Of a stretch of DNA of 64,000 bases, positions 55,750-63,941 are shown in pieces (positions within the stretch are counted from its first letter, which is position 1; each line of letters starts with the position of its first letter). The notes beneath the pieces were generated by a model. It was not told the DNA's origin. It was given only the letters and a program-made list of their open reading frames with translations, and made no database searches. The DNA is from Neomoorella thermoacetica (GTDB lineage: Bacteria > Bacillota > DSM-521 > Neomoorellales > Neomoorellaceae), in NCBI RefSeq assembly GCF_001875325.1, contig NZ_MDDC01000010.1, positions 1 to 64,000 on the forward strand, read 5' to 3'. A program made the translations under genes and the position numbers.

Positions 55750-56280
55750 TTAAGCTGCTGCTTCTTTTTGCTTGCGGATGGCGTCGAGGGCGTAGACCAG
55801 GTTGCGCATATTGCCAGCCAGGACATTGACCAGGCCGGACAGGGGCGCCTGGAAACCGCCTACCACTTTGGCCAGGAGTTGCTCGCGGGACGGCAGGTCG
55901 GACAGGGCCTTGATCTCGTTGGTACCAACAATTTTGCCCTGCAGTACCCCGACCTTGATCTGGAAAGTCTTGCTGTTGCGCACTACCTCGTTCAATATTT
56001 TCGCCGGGGCTACAGGATCCGTAGCGCTGAAGGCTATCGCTGTTGGACCCTGGAGGTGAGGTTCGAGGCCATCCAGGCCAAGTTCCCGGGCTGCTCGCGC
56101 CGTCAGGGTGTTCTTTACTACCTTGAATTCTACACCCGCCTCCCGCAATTGCCGGCGGAGTTTAGTCATCTCGGCCACATTGAGTCCCCGGTAGTCGGCC
56201 AGGATGGAAAGAATAGAGGTTCCTAATTTGTCTTTTATCTCCTGCGTAGTTGCCACCTTGGCCTCACGTTGCTTGTTCAT
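55750..56280 (-). CDS. rplJ: 50S ribosomal protein L10
   Basis: A 176-residue L10, base of the L12 stalk. It has [31 protein letters not shown] and a C-terminal L12-binding helix ([13 protein letters not shown]). An L10 leader lies directly upstream. Confidence 0.98.
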   Translation of the reverse strand: MNKQREAKVATTQEIKDKLGTSILSILADYRGLNVAEMTKLRRQLREAGVEFKVVKNTLTARAARELGLDGLEPHLQGPTAIAFSATDPVAPAKILNEVVRNSKTFQIKVGVLQGKIVGTNEIKALSDLPSREQLLAKVVGGFQAPLSGLVNVLAGNMRNLVYALDAIRKQKEAAA

Positions 56281-56298
56281 TTCGCCACCTCCTGTCTA

Positions 56299-56410
56299 CT
56301 TAAAAATTAAAGCCCCCGCAGACAGGCGAGGGCAACAGCTGACTAACCGTTCAGACGGTTAACTTTTCACCTCGGCAGGCAAATTTAAGCCAGTGGCACC
56401 TGCTGTCTAC
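56299..56410 (-). promoter_or_regulatory. Ribosomal protein L10 leader
   Basis: The conserved leader segment GTAGACAGCAGGTGCC...TTAAAT..GCCTGCCGAGG on the minus strand (56376-56410) matches the L10-leader motif. Further along, GCCCTCGC/GCGGGGGC (56312-56333) followed by TTTAATTTTT is an attenuator. By analogy, the L10-L12 complex binds this RNA to repress its own operon. Confidence 0.8.
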
Positions 56411-56442
56411 GGCAAACCGGTATTTAGTTGACGGGTATATTT

Positions 56443-57138
56443 TTATTTAACAGCCCGCAGGGGATTGACCTTGATTCCCGGTCCCATGGTAGTGGCCAGG
56501 CTGATGCTCTTTAAATACTGGCCCCTGGCCGTGGCCGGTTTGGCCCTCAAAAGGGCGTCCATCAAGGCCTGAAAATTTTCTTTTAGTTTGCTGGCTTCAA
56601 AACTGGCTTTACCGATGGGGGCATGGATAATGGCTGTCTTGTCAACCCGGAATTCGATTTTACCTGCTTTCACTTCTTTGACAGCCCGGGCTATATCCAT
56701 GGTAACTGTGCCTGCCTTGGGGTTGGGCATTAAACCCCGGGGGCCCAGGATGCGGCCTAATCTACCGACCAGGCCCATCATATCCGGCGTAGCGATGGCC
56801 ACATCGAAGTCCAGCCAGCCCCCCTGGACCTTTTCTACCAGCTCTTCGGCGCCGACAAAGTCTGCCCCGGCCTCTTCTGCTTCTTTGGCCTTATCACCCT
56901 TGGCAAAAACCAGGACGCGCCGGGGCTTCCCGGTACCGTTGGGCAGGACCACCGTACCCCGTACCTGCTGGTCGGCGTGGCGGGGGTCGACGCCAAGTTT
57001 TACCGCCACTTCTACCGTTTCATCAAATTTAGCGCTGGCTGTTTTCTTCAGGAGTTCAATAGCCTCATCTGGCTCATAGAGTTCCTGCCGGGAAACCAGT
57101 TTGCTAATTTCTCGATATCTCTTACCATGCTTGGGCAT
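56443..57138 (-). CDS. rplA: 50S ribosomal protein L1
   Basis: A 231-residue L1 of the L1 stalk, with [39 protein letters not shown] and the [17 protein letters not shown] terminus. It follows rplK by about 50 nt. Confidence 0.98.
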   Translation of the reverse strand: MPKHGKRYREISKLVSRQELYEPDEAIELLKKTASAKFDETVEVAVKLGVDPRHADQQVRGTVVLPNGTGKPRRVLVFAKGDKAKEAEEAGADFVGAEELVEKVQGGWLDFDVAIATPDMMGLVGRLGRILGPRGLMPNPKAGTVTMDIARAVKEVKAGKIEFRVDKTAIIHAPIGKASFEASKLKENFQALMDALLRAKPATARGQYLKSISLATTMGPGIKVNPLRAVK

Positions 57139-57191
57139 ATACTATTCCCTCCTTGTGGTACTAGCGGATTGCTCCTCCCACGGGTTAAAGG

Positions 57192-57617
57192 TCAGGCCTC
57201 TACTTCCACGCCCATGCTCCGGGCAGTTCCCTCAATCATGCGCATGGCAGCCTCAATACTGGCAGCATTGAGGTCTTTCATTTTCAACTCGGCAATTTCC
57301 CGGATTTTCTCCCGGGAAACCTTGCCCACCTTCTTGCGATTGGGCTCGCCCGAGGCCGTCTCTATACCCAGGGCCTTTTTCAGCAAAACGGCTGCCGGCG
57401 GCGTTTTGGTGATAAATGTAAAGGAACGGTCTTCGTAAACGGTGATTTCTACCGGGATAATCAAACCAGCCTGGGAAGCCGTCCGGTCGTTAAACTCCTT
57501 GACAAAGGCCATAATATTAACCCCGTGCTGGCCCAGGGCCGGGCCCACCGGTGGGGCTGGCGTTGCTTTGCCTGCCGGTACCTGAAGTTTGACTATAGCT
57601 GCTACTTTCTTGGCCAT
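57192..57617 (-). CDS. rplK: 50S ribosomal protein L11
   Basis: A 141-residue L11. The N-terminal domain has [23 protein letters not shown], the proline-rich thiostrepton/GTPase-centre region; the C-terminal RNA-binding domain ends [11 protein letters not shown]. Confidence 0.98.
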   Translation of the reverse strand: MAKKVAAIVKLQVPAGKATPAPPVGPALGQHGVNIMAFVKEFNDRTASQAGLIIPVEITVYEDRSFTFITKTPPAAVLLKKALGIETASGEPNRKKVGKVSREKIREIAELKMKDLNAASIEAAMRMIEGTARSMGVEVEA

Positions 57618-57634
57618 CTTTCACCACCTCCCTG

Positions 57635-58162
57635 CTAACCTATTTTTTCAATCTGGTTAAAATCCAGCTCAATGGGCGTCTCGCGGCCAAACATGGATAC
57701 CAGGACCCTTAATTTGCCTTTATCAGCCATAATTTCTTCTATCGAACCAATGAAATTTTCAAAGGGCCCGCTAGTCACCCTGACGTTTTCGCCAACGGAG
57801 ACATCGATACGTGGCCGCGGTTCCTCAACGCCCATCTGCTGTAAGATCTGCTCGACTTCTTCTTCACGTAAGGGTATAGGTTTATTACCCGTACCCACAA
57901 AACCGGTAACCCCGGGTGTGTTACGAACCACATACCAGGAGGCATCCGTTAAAACCATTTCTACCATGACGTAGCCCGGGTAAACCTTGCGCTTGACTAT
58001 CTTACGCTTGCCGTCCTTGATCTGGGCCTCGTCTTCCATGGGTACTACAATCCGGAATATTTTATCGCCTATATTCATGGACTCAACGCGTTTTTCCAGG
58101 TTGGCTTTTACTTTGTTTTCATAGCCGGAATAAGTGTGGATAACATACCAAGCCTTTTCCAT
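57635..58162 (-). CDS. nusG: Transcription factor NusG
   Basis: A 175-residue NusG with the NGN domain (WYVIHTYSGYENKVKANLEKRV, VYPGYVMVEMVL, NTPGVTGFVG) and a C-terminal KOW domain (VRVTSGPFENFIGSIEEI). It couples RNA polymerase to Rho or the ribosome. Confidence 0.98.
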   Translation of the reverse strand: MEKAWYVIHTYSGYENKVKANLEKRVESMNIGDKIFRIVVPMEDEAQIKDGKRKIVKRKVYPGYVMVEMVLTDASWYVVRNTPGVTGFVGTGNKPIPLREEEVEQILQQMGVEEPRPRIDVSVGENVRVTSGPFENFIGSIEEIMADKGKLRVLVSMFGRETPIELDFNQIEKIG

Positions 58163-58181
58163 GGTATACCTCGTTTAGCCT

Positions 58182-58421
58182 CTAGCGCAGGATCAATTTA
58201 CCCAGCAGGAAACTAAAGGCCGAATCGAATACGGATAATAAAGCGGCCACAATCAGTACCGATACCAACACCACGGTAGTGTAGGTTACCAGTTCTCGCC
58301 GGGTCGGCCAATGGACTTTTTTCAGTTCGGCCCAGGAACCCTTGAGAAATTTGGTAACCCGTTCATTGAAAGCCACTTTGTTAGCGCCCGGTTTAGCCAC
58401 ACTCTTGGTTACCATTTGCAA
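58182..58421 (-). CDS. secE: Preprotein translocase subunit SecE
   Basis: A 79-residue single-span SecE: ELKKVHWPTRRELVTYTTVVL at the amphipathic/TM junction, TM at about 45-68. It begins 9 nt after rpmG. Confidence 0.97.
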   Translation of the reverse strand: MQMVTKSVAKPGANKVAFNERVTKFLKGSWAELKKVHWPTRRELVTYTTVVLVSVLIVAALLSVFDSAFSFLLGKLILR

Positions 58422-58430
58422 GCTCCTATC

Positions 58431-58580
58431 TTATTTCGTTTCCTTATGGACGGTATGCCTGCCGCAGAAACTGCAATACTTCTTCAACTCGATGCGGTCG
58501 GGATCGTTCTTTTTATTTTTGGTGCTTATATAATTACGCCGTTTGCACTCGGTACAGGCGAGGGTAATTCCTACCCGCAT
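58431..58580 (-). CDS. rpmG: 50S ribosomal protein L33 (zinc form)
   Basis: A 49-residue L33, [17 protein letters not shown] with zinc ligands C9, C12, C36 and C39, ending HTVHKETK. The ATG at 58580 follows GAGGAGGTGG. It starts the rpmG-secE-nusG unit. Confidence 0.97.
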   Translation of the reverse strand: MRVGITLACTECKRRNYISTKNKKNDPDRIELKKYCSFCGRHTVHKETK

Positions 58581-58613
58581 TGCCGGCCACCTCCTCAGAA
58601 AGACACTCAAGAT

Positions 58614-58642
58614 AATTTAGCATAAATATTAAGCCCTGTCAA
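58614..58642 (-). promoter_or_regulatory. Sigma-A promoter of rpmG-secE-nusG
   Basis: TTGACA (58637-58642, full consensus), 17 nt, TAAATT (58614-58619) on the minus strand, about 35 nt ahead of rpmG. Confidence 0.85.
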
Positions 58643-58766
58643 TGTTTGTTGGCGATTTTCCATTTATGATATGGCCTTAAATTATTTTCTACGTGAAAGG
58701 CGCTTTTCCCTGCTTGTCCCTTTATATTATTGCCCCTAAACCTGGAAATTAACTTCTCCAGCGGGG

Positions 58767-58794
58767 TTGCTTCCGGCAGGCAATAGGATATATT
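58767..58794 (+). promoter_or_regulatory. Possible promoter of SMR-type gene
   Basis: TTGCTT (58767-58772), 16 nt, TATATT (58789-58794) on the plus strand, about 45 nt ahead of the ATG. Confidence 0.5.
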
Positions 58795-58839
58795 AGAATG
58801 GAGTAGCCGGGTAAGTATGTATGGGAAAGGAAGTACGTC

Positions 58840-59193
58840 ATGCCTGTCCTGTTTTTGATCCTGCTCTCCGTATTCCTGGGAGCTGTAGCCCAGGTATTGT
58901 TCAAAGTCGGGGTCCAGCACCTGGGCCAGGTGGTTTTTAATCTCCAGGGGCTTGGCCGCCTGGTCTTTAGCCCCTTTGTCCTATCCGGACTGGTTGCCTT
59001 TTCTTCCAGCTTTCTCCTGTGGCTTAAAGTTCTCGCCGAGGTTCCATTGAGCTACGCCTACCCCATGGTCAGCCTGGGTTATGTCTTTGTTTTCCTGGCT
59101 GCCTGGCTCTTTTTGGGGGAAAGTCTGCCGCCTTTGCGGGTCCTGGGCCTGGCCCTGATTGTGGCCGGCATCCTGGCGATTGCCCGCAGTTAA
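58840..59193 (+). CDS. Four-helix SMR/EamA-type transporter
   Basis: A 117-residue membrane protein with four helices (about 3-20, 38-60, 66-88, 95-116), the only clear plus-strand gene here. The closest pattern is the small multidrug resistance/ArnE half of the drug-metabolite superfamily: an early GAVAQVLFKVG segment, then VPLSYAYPMVSLGYVFVFL and GESLPPLRVLGLALIVAGI. The membrane-embedded glutamate of EmrE-type exporters near residue 14 is absent, so classical drug/proton antiport is doubtful; lipid- or metabolite-moving relatives are likelier. It starts with AAAGGAAG upstream and ends in a bidirectional terminator. Confidence 0.85.
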   Translation: MPVLFLILLSVFLGAVAQVLFKVGVQHLGQVVFNLQGLGRLVFSPFVLSGLVAFSSSFLLWLKVLAEVPLSYAYPMVSLGYVFVFLAAWLFLGESLPPLRVLGLALIVAGILAIARS

Positions 59194-59199
59194 AAAGAG

Positions 59200-59226
59200 G
59201 GGGCGCCTAACGCGCCCCAGTTTTTT
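59200..59226 (+). terminator. Bidirectional terminator of SMR gene
   Basis: GGGGCGC-ctaac-GCGCCCC then AGTTTTTT on the plus strand. On the minus strand it reads into CTCTTTTT, so it can also end transcripts coming from the small-peptide genes. Confidence 0.8.
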
Positions 59227-59230
59227 ATAA

Positions 59231-59310
59231 CTAGTTGCCGAAGAAGAGAAGAATCAATATCAGAAAGAGGATAAAAGCCCAGTTGCAAAAACAAAGCCGT
59301 CTGCCATCAT
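59231..59310 (-). pseudogene. Frameshifted small hydrophobic peptide gene
   Basis: ATG ATG at 59310 behind GGAAAGGGGG opens MMADGFVFATGLLSSF and then stops (TGA). In another frame the same DNA gives the hydrophobic C-terminus FILFLILILLFFGN ending TAG at 59231. A one-base shift between the frames would restore a 26-residue peptide much like its neighbour (59404-59514). It could be a decayed gene, a sequencing slip, or recoding. Confidence 0.5.
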
Positions 59311-59403
59311 GGACCCCCTTTCCAATCCCCCCGGGTTGTAATCTAGTCTATGCTTCCGGCCAGCAGTCTGTTACTGGCAAAAAAACAACCGGATGGTACC
59401 GGG

Positions 59404-59514
59404 TTAAATAAAGATTATCAGGCCGACAAGCAAGAGGAGAAAGAGAAATAACAGGCCGCCATCGGCAATAATATCCCTTGCTTCTACCTCCGATTGCATC
59501 TGCGCTTCCGCCAT
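59404..59514 (-). CDS. Small hydrophobic peptide (YjcZ-like)
   Basis: A 36-residue peptide, MAEAQMQSEVEARDIIADGG followed by a hydrophobic helix LLFLFLLLLVGLIIFI. The ATG at 59514 has GGAGGGG 8 nt upstream. The layout (short polar head, ADGG, one membrane helix) resembles the tiny YjcZ-type sporulation-associated proteins of Firmicutes, but I cannot confirm the family. It probably inserts in a membrane. Confidence 0.65.
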   Translation of the reverse strand: MAEAQMQSEVEARDIIADGGLLFLFLLLLVGLIIFI

Positions 59515-59633
59515 GGATATCCCCTCCATTGCCTGGAATTTGATAAGTGAACCTGACTGCTCCCGTTTTTACTACGCAGCCATTTAACTGGCTACTGGTA
59601 TTTTATGTGGCTTCCCCTTCACAAGTTACCAAA
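59515..59633 (-). other. Upstream region of small-peptide genes
   Basis: No gene seen. It contains AGCCA/TGGCT inverted-repeat pieces near 59585 and a CATAAAAT stretch that could be a sporulation-type -10, without a convincing -35. Confidence 0.3.
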
Positions 59634-59661
59634 TAAAAAATCCCCCGTTCAGGGGGGGATT
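59634..59661 (-). terminator. Intrinsic terminator of ychF
   Basis: AATCCCCC-cctgaac-GGGGGATT followed by TTTTATTT on the minus strand, 11 nt after the stop. Confidence 0.85.
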
Positions 59662-59671
59662 AATAAAATAA

Positions 59672-60745
59672 CTAAACATTAAAGCGGAAGTTGATGATAT
59701 CGCCGTCCTGCACAATATAATCTTTGCCTTCCAGGCGGGCCAGGCCTTGTTCTTTGACTTTATTCATATTGCCGCATCGCTCCAGGTCGGCGAAGCTAAC
59801 CACCTCGGCCCGGATAAAACCCCGCTCGATATCGCTATGGATTTTACCGGCCGCCGCCCGGGCGTTGGTGCCGGCCGGAATGGTCCAGGCCCGGACTTCG
59901 TCCTCGCCAGCGGTTAGAAAAGAGATTAGCCCCAGGCGGCGGTAAATGGCCCGGGCCAGGCGGTCGATGCCCGGTTCGGAAATGCCCATTTCCCGCAGGA
60001 AGTCTTCCCTGTCGCCCGGTTCCAGGCGGGCAATCTCCGCTTCCAGCTCGGCGCAGAGAGTCAATACCGGTAAACCTTTCGGTTCGGCATAAGCCCTGAC
60101 CTCTTCTTCACCGGCATAGTGCCCGGAGCGGAGCTGGTCTTCATCGATATTGACTACTATGATCATGGGCTTGGTTGTCAAAAAGCCCATATGGCGCAGG
60201 GTCTGCCATTCCTCTTCCGTTAGACCGGCTTCCAGCAGGGGCTTTTCTGCTTCCAGGGCTTGGCGGCAATGCTCCAGGGCCTCCCGTTCGGCCTGCATTT
60301 CCGGCTTGATTTTCTTGCTGGTAGAAATTCGTTCCAGGCGGGTTTCAACCAGTTGCAGGTCGGCCAGGAGGAGTTCGGCATTAATCGTCTCCAGGTCCCG
60401 CACCGGGTTAAGGCTACTTTCTACGTGGATTATACTATCATTCCGAAAGGCCCGGACCACATGGATCAGGGCGTCCACTTCCCGCACAGCGGCCAGGAAG
60501 GCCGCACCGGATCCCCTTGTCAACCCCGGGACATCGATAATCTCCAGCGTGGCAGGGGTAACCTTGCGGGGATGGTAAAGGGCCGCCAGGAAATCCAGGC
60601 GGGCATCGGGTATGGGCGCCGTCCGGATGTTGGTTTTAGTACGGCCGGCGAAGGCCGAGGTTTCAGCCTCAGCCTGGGTTAATAAGTTAAACAGGGTCGT
60701 TTTGCCTACCAGGGGTAAACCAATAATACCACAGGTCAGGGGCAA
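59672..60745 (-). CDS. ychF: YchF/Ola1-type ATPase
   Basis: A 357-residue Obg-like P-loop protein. G1 is GLPLVGKTTLFN (usually GLPNVGKST), G3 DVPGL, and the G4 position reads VVNIDED in place of NKxD, the substitution that gives YchF its ATP preference. A coiled-coil insertion (about 125-185) and the C-terminal TGS domain (AWTIPAGTNARAAAGKIHSD, ending GDIINFRFNV) complete the family layout. The start is TTG (60745) with GAGGTGA upstream. It binds ribosomes and is linked to stress response. Confidence 0.95.
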   Translation of the reverse strand: MPLTCGIIGLPLVGKTTLFNLLTQAEAETSAFAGRTKTNIRTAPIPDARLDFLAALYHPRKVTPATLEIIDVPGLTRGSGAAFLAAVREVDALIHVVRAFRNDSIIHVESSLNPVRDLETINAELLLADLQLVETRLERISTSKKIKPEMQAEREALEHCRQALEAEKPLLEAGLTEEEWQTLRHMGFLTTKPMIIVVNIDEDQLRSGHYAGEEEVRAYAEPKGLPVLTLCAELEAEIARLEPGDREDFLREMGISEPGIDRLARAIYRRLGLISFLTAGEDEVRAWTIPAGTNARAAAGKIHSDIERGFIRAEVVSFADLERCGNMNKVKEQGLARLEGKDYIVQDGDIINFRFNV

Positions 60746-60851
60746 TTTACTTCACCTCGGCTCAAGTATAGCAGTTCAGTCAGCAAAAGGGAAGGCCGTC
60801 TCTCCGGATCCGGACACCGGCGACGACGCCATGGCTTAACCAAAAAAACAA

Positions 60852-60873
60852 AACCCGGCAGCCATGCCGGGTT
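60852..60873 (-). terminator. Intrinsic terminator of tRNA operon
   Basis: AACCCGGCA-tggc-TGCCGGGTT followed by TTGTTTTTTT on the minus strand, 6 nt after tRNA-Thr. Confidence 0.88.
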
Positions 60874-60878
60874 TATTC

Positions 60879-60954
60879 TGGAGCCCATAACCGGGATTGA
60901 ACCGGTGACCTCCGCCTTACCAAGGCGACGCTCTACCTACTGAGCTATATGGGC
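60879..60954 (-). tRNA. tRNA-Thr (GGT)
   Basis: 76 nt with encoded CCA. Acceptor GCCCATA/TATGGGC, D arm GCTC/GAGC, anticodon loop TTGGTAA with anticodon GGT between TCGCC and GGCGG, T arm ACCGG/CCGGT with TTCAATC. Confidence 0.96.
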
Positions 60955-60955
60955 A

Positions 60956-61031
<76 letters not shown>

Positions 61032-61047
61032 ATACTTGAGGTTATGT

Positions 61048-61133
61048 TGGTGGAGGGGGCTGGATTTGAACCAGCGAAGGCTGCGCCAGCAGATTTACAG
61101 TCTGCCCCCTTTGGCCAACTCGGGAACCCCTCC
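61048..61133 (-). tRNA. tRNA-Tyr (GTA)
   Basis: 86 nt with long variable arm and encoded CCA. Acceptor GGAGGGG/CCCCTCC, anticodon loop CTGTAAA with GTA between GCAGA and TCTGC. It is first in the three-tRNA transcript. Confidence 0.96.
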
Positions 61134-61161
61134 ATATCCTCTTTTCCAAAAGGCAAAACTT

Positions 61162-61190
61162 ATTTTATCACCCTTAGGAGTTTACGTCAA
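61162..61190 (-). promoter_or_regulatory. Sigma-A promoter of tRNA operon
   Basis: TTGACG (61185-61190), 17 nt, TAAAAT (61162-61167) on the minus strand, about 25 nt ahead of tRNA-Tyr. Confidence 0.85.
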
Positions 61191-61208
61191 GGTCTGTTTT
61201 CTTGTAAA

Positions 61209-61862
61209 TTACTGGGTATCGTCGTCCCGCCGCTCCAGGTAACGCTCCAATTTCCGTTTAACCCGCTGGAGGGCGTTATCAATGGATTTGACATGGCGTT
61301 TCAGGTCAACGGCAATCTCCTGATAGGATTTACCTTCCAGGTAGGACATGAGGACTTTCCATTCCAGGGAGCTGAGAATCTCCCCCATCTTCTCCTCGAT
61401 GTCCCCGAATTCCTCCCGGCTGATAATCAATTCCTCCGGGTCGGTAATCCTTGTGCCGGAGATAATGTCCAGCAGGGTCCGGTCCGAATCCTCGTCGTAA
61501 ATGGGCTTATTCAAGGAAACATATGAGTTCAGGGGAATGTGTTTTTGCCGGGTAGCCGTTTTGATGGCCGTGATAATCTGGCGGGTAATACACAACTCTG
61601 CAAAGGCCCGGAAGGAAGAAAGTTTATCTCCCCGAAAATCACGAATGGCCTTATACAGACCAATCATTCCTTCCTGGACGATATCCTCCCGGTCGGCGCC
61701 GATAAGGAAATAAGACCGGGCTTTGGCCCGCACAAAGTTCCGGTATTTGTTTATCAAATACTCCTGGGCTACCTCATCGCCCTCCTGGGCCTGGTAAACA
61801 ATGTCCTCATCACCCATTAACTCATATGGTTGCCAGGATTCCTGCTGCACATTAACGCTCAT
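61209..61862 (-). CDS. sigH: RNA polymerase sigma-H factor
   Basis: A 217-residue sigma factor of the SigH/Spo0H type. Region 2 has FVRAKARSYFLIGADREDIVQEGMIGLYKAIRDFRGD in the -10-recognition order, with SFRAFAELCITRQIITAIKTATRQKH following. Region 4 is SYLEGKSYQEIAVDLKRHVKSIDNALQRVKRKLE, which reads the AGGAWW -35 box. The ATG at 61862 follows GGAGG by 7 nt; an upstream ATG (61889) is less likely. Sigma-H drives entry to sporulation in Bacillus, and matching promoters occur elsewhere in the window. Confidence 0.95.
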   Translation of the reverse strand: MSVNVQQESWQPYELMGDEDIVYQAQEGDEVAQEYLINKYRNFVRAKARSYFLIGADREDIVQEGMIGLYKAIRDFRGDKLSSFRAFAELCITRQIITAIKTATRQKHIPLNSYVSLNKPIYDEDSDRTLLDIISGTRITDPEELIISREEFGDIEEKMGEILSSLEWKVLMSYLEGKSYQEIAVDLKRHVKSIDNALQRVKRKLERYLERRDDDTQ

Positions 61863-61934
61863 GTCAACGCCTCCACTCTGGATTTCCAAAGAGATAAATC
61901 AAGGAGGCCGGAATCTTGTCCAACGACAGTTCTA

Positions 61935-61963
61935 ATTATACAAGAAACCTCCGTCAACCGCAA
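61935..61963 (-). promoter_or_regulatory. Probable sigma-A promoter of sigH
   Basis: TTGCGG (61958-61963), 17 nt, TATAAT (61935-61940) on the minus strand. A TTGACG also lies between them but is only 11 nt from the -10. Confidence 0.6.
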
Positions 61964-61985
61964 GAGTTAACCCCCCGCTCCCTGG

Positions 61986-62486
61986 TCACCCCCGGCGCCA
62001 TCTCTCCAGGATCTTGCGCGTTGCCCGGTGAATCCGGGTATCCAGGCGTCCGTTCCCGGGATCCCCCTTGCTAGCCCTGGCTATCTCCTGCCGGGCCTGT
62101 TCCAGGTTAACCTTTAGCTCCCTGGCAGGTAAACGCAGCGCCCCCTTCCCCAGGATCATCCGCTGTTCGGCCCAATCGGAAGTAGCAACATAGACCCGAC
62201 CTGTTGCAATTAAATCCCCTACCAGCCTCTCGATAACTGTATCAGCCGTTTCTCCCTCCCGGCTGTAGATGACCTCCACACCTCCCAGTTTCTCCCTTTT
62301 TTCCACAGCCCCGGGGACCTTATGGGCATCAAAGACGACTATGACCTTGCCGCCCCAGTAGGCCTGGTAGTTAATCAGCTCTGTTATTAGTTTATCGCGG
62401 GCATGCTCAAAACTTGACTCTTTTAAACGGGTTAATTCCGGCCAGTTATGCAGAAGATTATAGCCGTCCACGATCAGAACGTCCAC
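61986..62486 (-). CDS. NYN-domain RNase (YacP/Rae1-like)
   Basis: A 166-residue PIN-like NYN nuclease. DVLIVDGYNLLHNW (catalytic Asp), IVVFDAHKVPG and VYVATSDWAEQRMILGKGA are the three acidic blocks. B. subtilis Rae1 (YacP) cleaves mRNA on the ribosome. I choose GTG at 62486 (GGGGGTG 6 nt upstream), giving MDVLIVDGYN; the longer open frame to 62540 overlaps rlmB by 83 nt and is not conserved. Confidence 0.92.
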   Translation of the reverse strand: MDVLIVDGYNLLHNWPELTRLKESSFEHARDKLITELINYQAYWGGKVIVVFDAHKVPGAVEKREKLGGVEVIYSREGETADTVIERLVGDLIATGRVYVATSDWAEQRMILGKGALRLPARELKVNLEQARQEIARASKGDPGNGRLDTRIHRATRKILERWRRG

Positions 62487-63243
62487 GGGCAGCACCCCCA
62501 CTTTGAGGCCCGGCCTGGCCACGCTGGCGCAATACTTCATACATCAACACCGTCGCCGCAGTAGCCACATTGAGAGAGTTAATCCTGCCCCGCATGGGCA
62601 GGCTCACTGTAAAATCACACCGGGAACGCAACAGGGGTGAGAGGCCCCGGCCCTCGCTGCCTAAAACCATCACCAGGGGCACGGTAAAATCAGCGCCGAA
62701 GGCTACCTGGCCGGCATCGCCGGTGGCACCGATAGCCCAGATCCCCTTACCCTTAAGCTCCTCCAGGGTCCGGGCCAGGTTTGTCACCCGGGCTACCGGG
62801 ACGTATTCCTGGGCGCCTGCCGCCGCCCGCGCTACAGCCGCTGTTAACCCTGCCCCGCGCCGCCGGGGGATAATAACGCCGTGGGCGCCGACGGCTTCCG
62901 CCGAACGCAGGATAGCTCCCAGGTTACGGGGGTCTTCCACCCGGTCGAGCATGATTAAAAAAGGAGGCTCCCCCGCTTCCCCGGCCCGGGCAAGGAGATC
63001 CTCCAGCTCAGCGTACTCCCGGGCTGCGGCCAGGGCCACCACCCCCTGGTGGTGGGGTCCCGCCAGCTTCTCCAGGGCGGCCCTGTTGACCCGCTGCAGG
63101 GGTACCCCCCTCTCCCGGGCCAGGTTGATAATCTCCCCGATGACCTGACCTTCGAGGTGAGGAGCCAGTAAAATCTTGTTCAGGGGCCGGCCGGCCCGCA
63201 GGGCTTCCCGGACCTGGTTACGGCCGGCCAGAGTTTCGGTCAT
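62458..63243 (-). CDS. rlmB: 23S rRNA 2'-O-ribose methyltransferase (RlmB/TrmH)
   Basis: A 261-residue SPOUT methyltransferase acting on G2251 by homology. An N-terminal L30e-like substrate-binding domain (about 1-75) is followed by PFLIMLDRVEDPRNLGAILRSAEAVGAHGVI, LVLGSEGRGLSPLL and SLNVATAATVLMYEVLRQR of the knot. It shares one base with thyX and overlaps the yacP-like gene. Confidence 0.95.
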   Translation of the reverse strand: MTETLAGRNQVREALRAGRPLNKILLAPHLEGQVIGEIINLARERGVPLQRVNRAALEKLAGPHHQGVVALAAAREYAELEDLLARAGEAGEPPFLIMLDRVEDPRNLGAILRSAEAVGAHGVIIPRRRGAGLTAAVARAAAGAQEYVPVARVTNLARTLEELKGKGIWAIGATGDAGQVAFGADFTVPLVMVLGSEGRGLSPLLRSRCDFTVSLPMRGRINSLNVATAATVLMYEVLRQRGQAGPQSGGAARGRSDRGRL

Positions 63244-63941
63244 TAGAGTTCCTCCCGGCCAATTTCATGGAAAAAGTCATCGGTAATAATTATCCGGGCA
63301 TAGTATTCCTCCGGGAAGGTCTGATCGTAATTAATATCTTCAAATAGCACTGGCAACCTCTTCCTGAAATGCAATAATAGTGGTATGGCTATCTGCCGCA
63401 TTTGGGGGTGGGCCGCACTGGAGCAGCGCAGGCGGAAAAAATGCCGCCATTCCCTTAAATTATACGTGACCACCAGCTCGGTCTTGAGGGAAGTGGGGAG
63501 GACAGAGCGCGCTTCCTGGGGCGAGCTATACTTTAGTAACTCCAGGTAGCTCTCCTCGGCAACCTGGCAGGCTTTTTCCCATAGATTATAAGCTTCCCTG
63601 CCGGCGAAAAAGAAAGGCTCGATCACTGTTATCTCGTTACCAAAGTTGTCTTTACTATAGTTGCAATACCTGGTTGATTCCTGACTGTAAGACCCGATCC
63701 GGTGCCTGACTATTTCATGGGATATGCCCCGGTCGGCAATGATCAAAACGGTGATTTTCTCATGCTCAATAACCGATTCGTGGCTCCTTTCAAGGAGCTT
63801 TTTTAAAAAAGGGGCGGCTGTATCCGTCCCGATTCCGGCTTCAGATTTATAGCAGACCCGGGCGTAACGCTCGAGTCTGGAGATAAGGTTGGCATCCAGG
63901 GCCCTCGCAGGTACAAGTACCCGTGGTTGTTCAATTATCAT
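63243..63941 (-). CDS. thyX: Flavin-dependent thymidylate synthase ThyX
   Basis: A 232-residue FAD enzyme making dTMP from dUMP with methylene-tetrahydrofolate. The ThyX motif reads RHRIGSYSQESTRY near residue 80, with ERSHESVIEHEKITVLI before it and NLREWRHFFRLRCSSAAHPQMR near 165. The ATG at 63941 is used. A GTG at 63953 has no spaced ribosome-binding site, and the frame stays open to the window edge, so a start outside the window cannot be excluded. It is next to rlmB, an uncommon place for a thymidylate synthase. Confidence 0.95.
   Translation of the reverse strand: MIIEQPRVLVPARALDANLISRLERYARVCYKSEAGIGTDTAAPFLKKLLERSHESVIEHEKITVLIIADRGISHEIVRHRIGSYSQESTRYCNYSKDNFGNEITVIEPFFFAGREAYNLWEKACQVAEESYLELLKYSSPQEARSVLPTSLKTELVVTYNLREWRHFFRLRCSSAAHPQMRQIAIPLLLHFRKRLPVLFEDINYDQTFPEEYYARIIITDDFFHEIGREEL

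Noticed and set aside
58840-59193. Reading the SMR-type gene as an EmrE drug exporter
   Set aside because: The essential membrane glutamate of EmrE is not at its place.
61925-61985. Sigma-H autoregulatory promoter before sigH
   Set aside because: The only good boxes are sigma-A-like (TTGCGG-17-TATAAT); no RNAGGAWWW element at the right distance.
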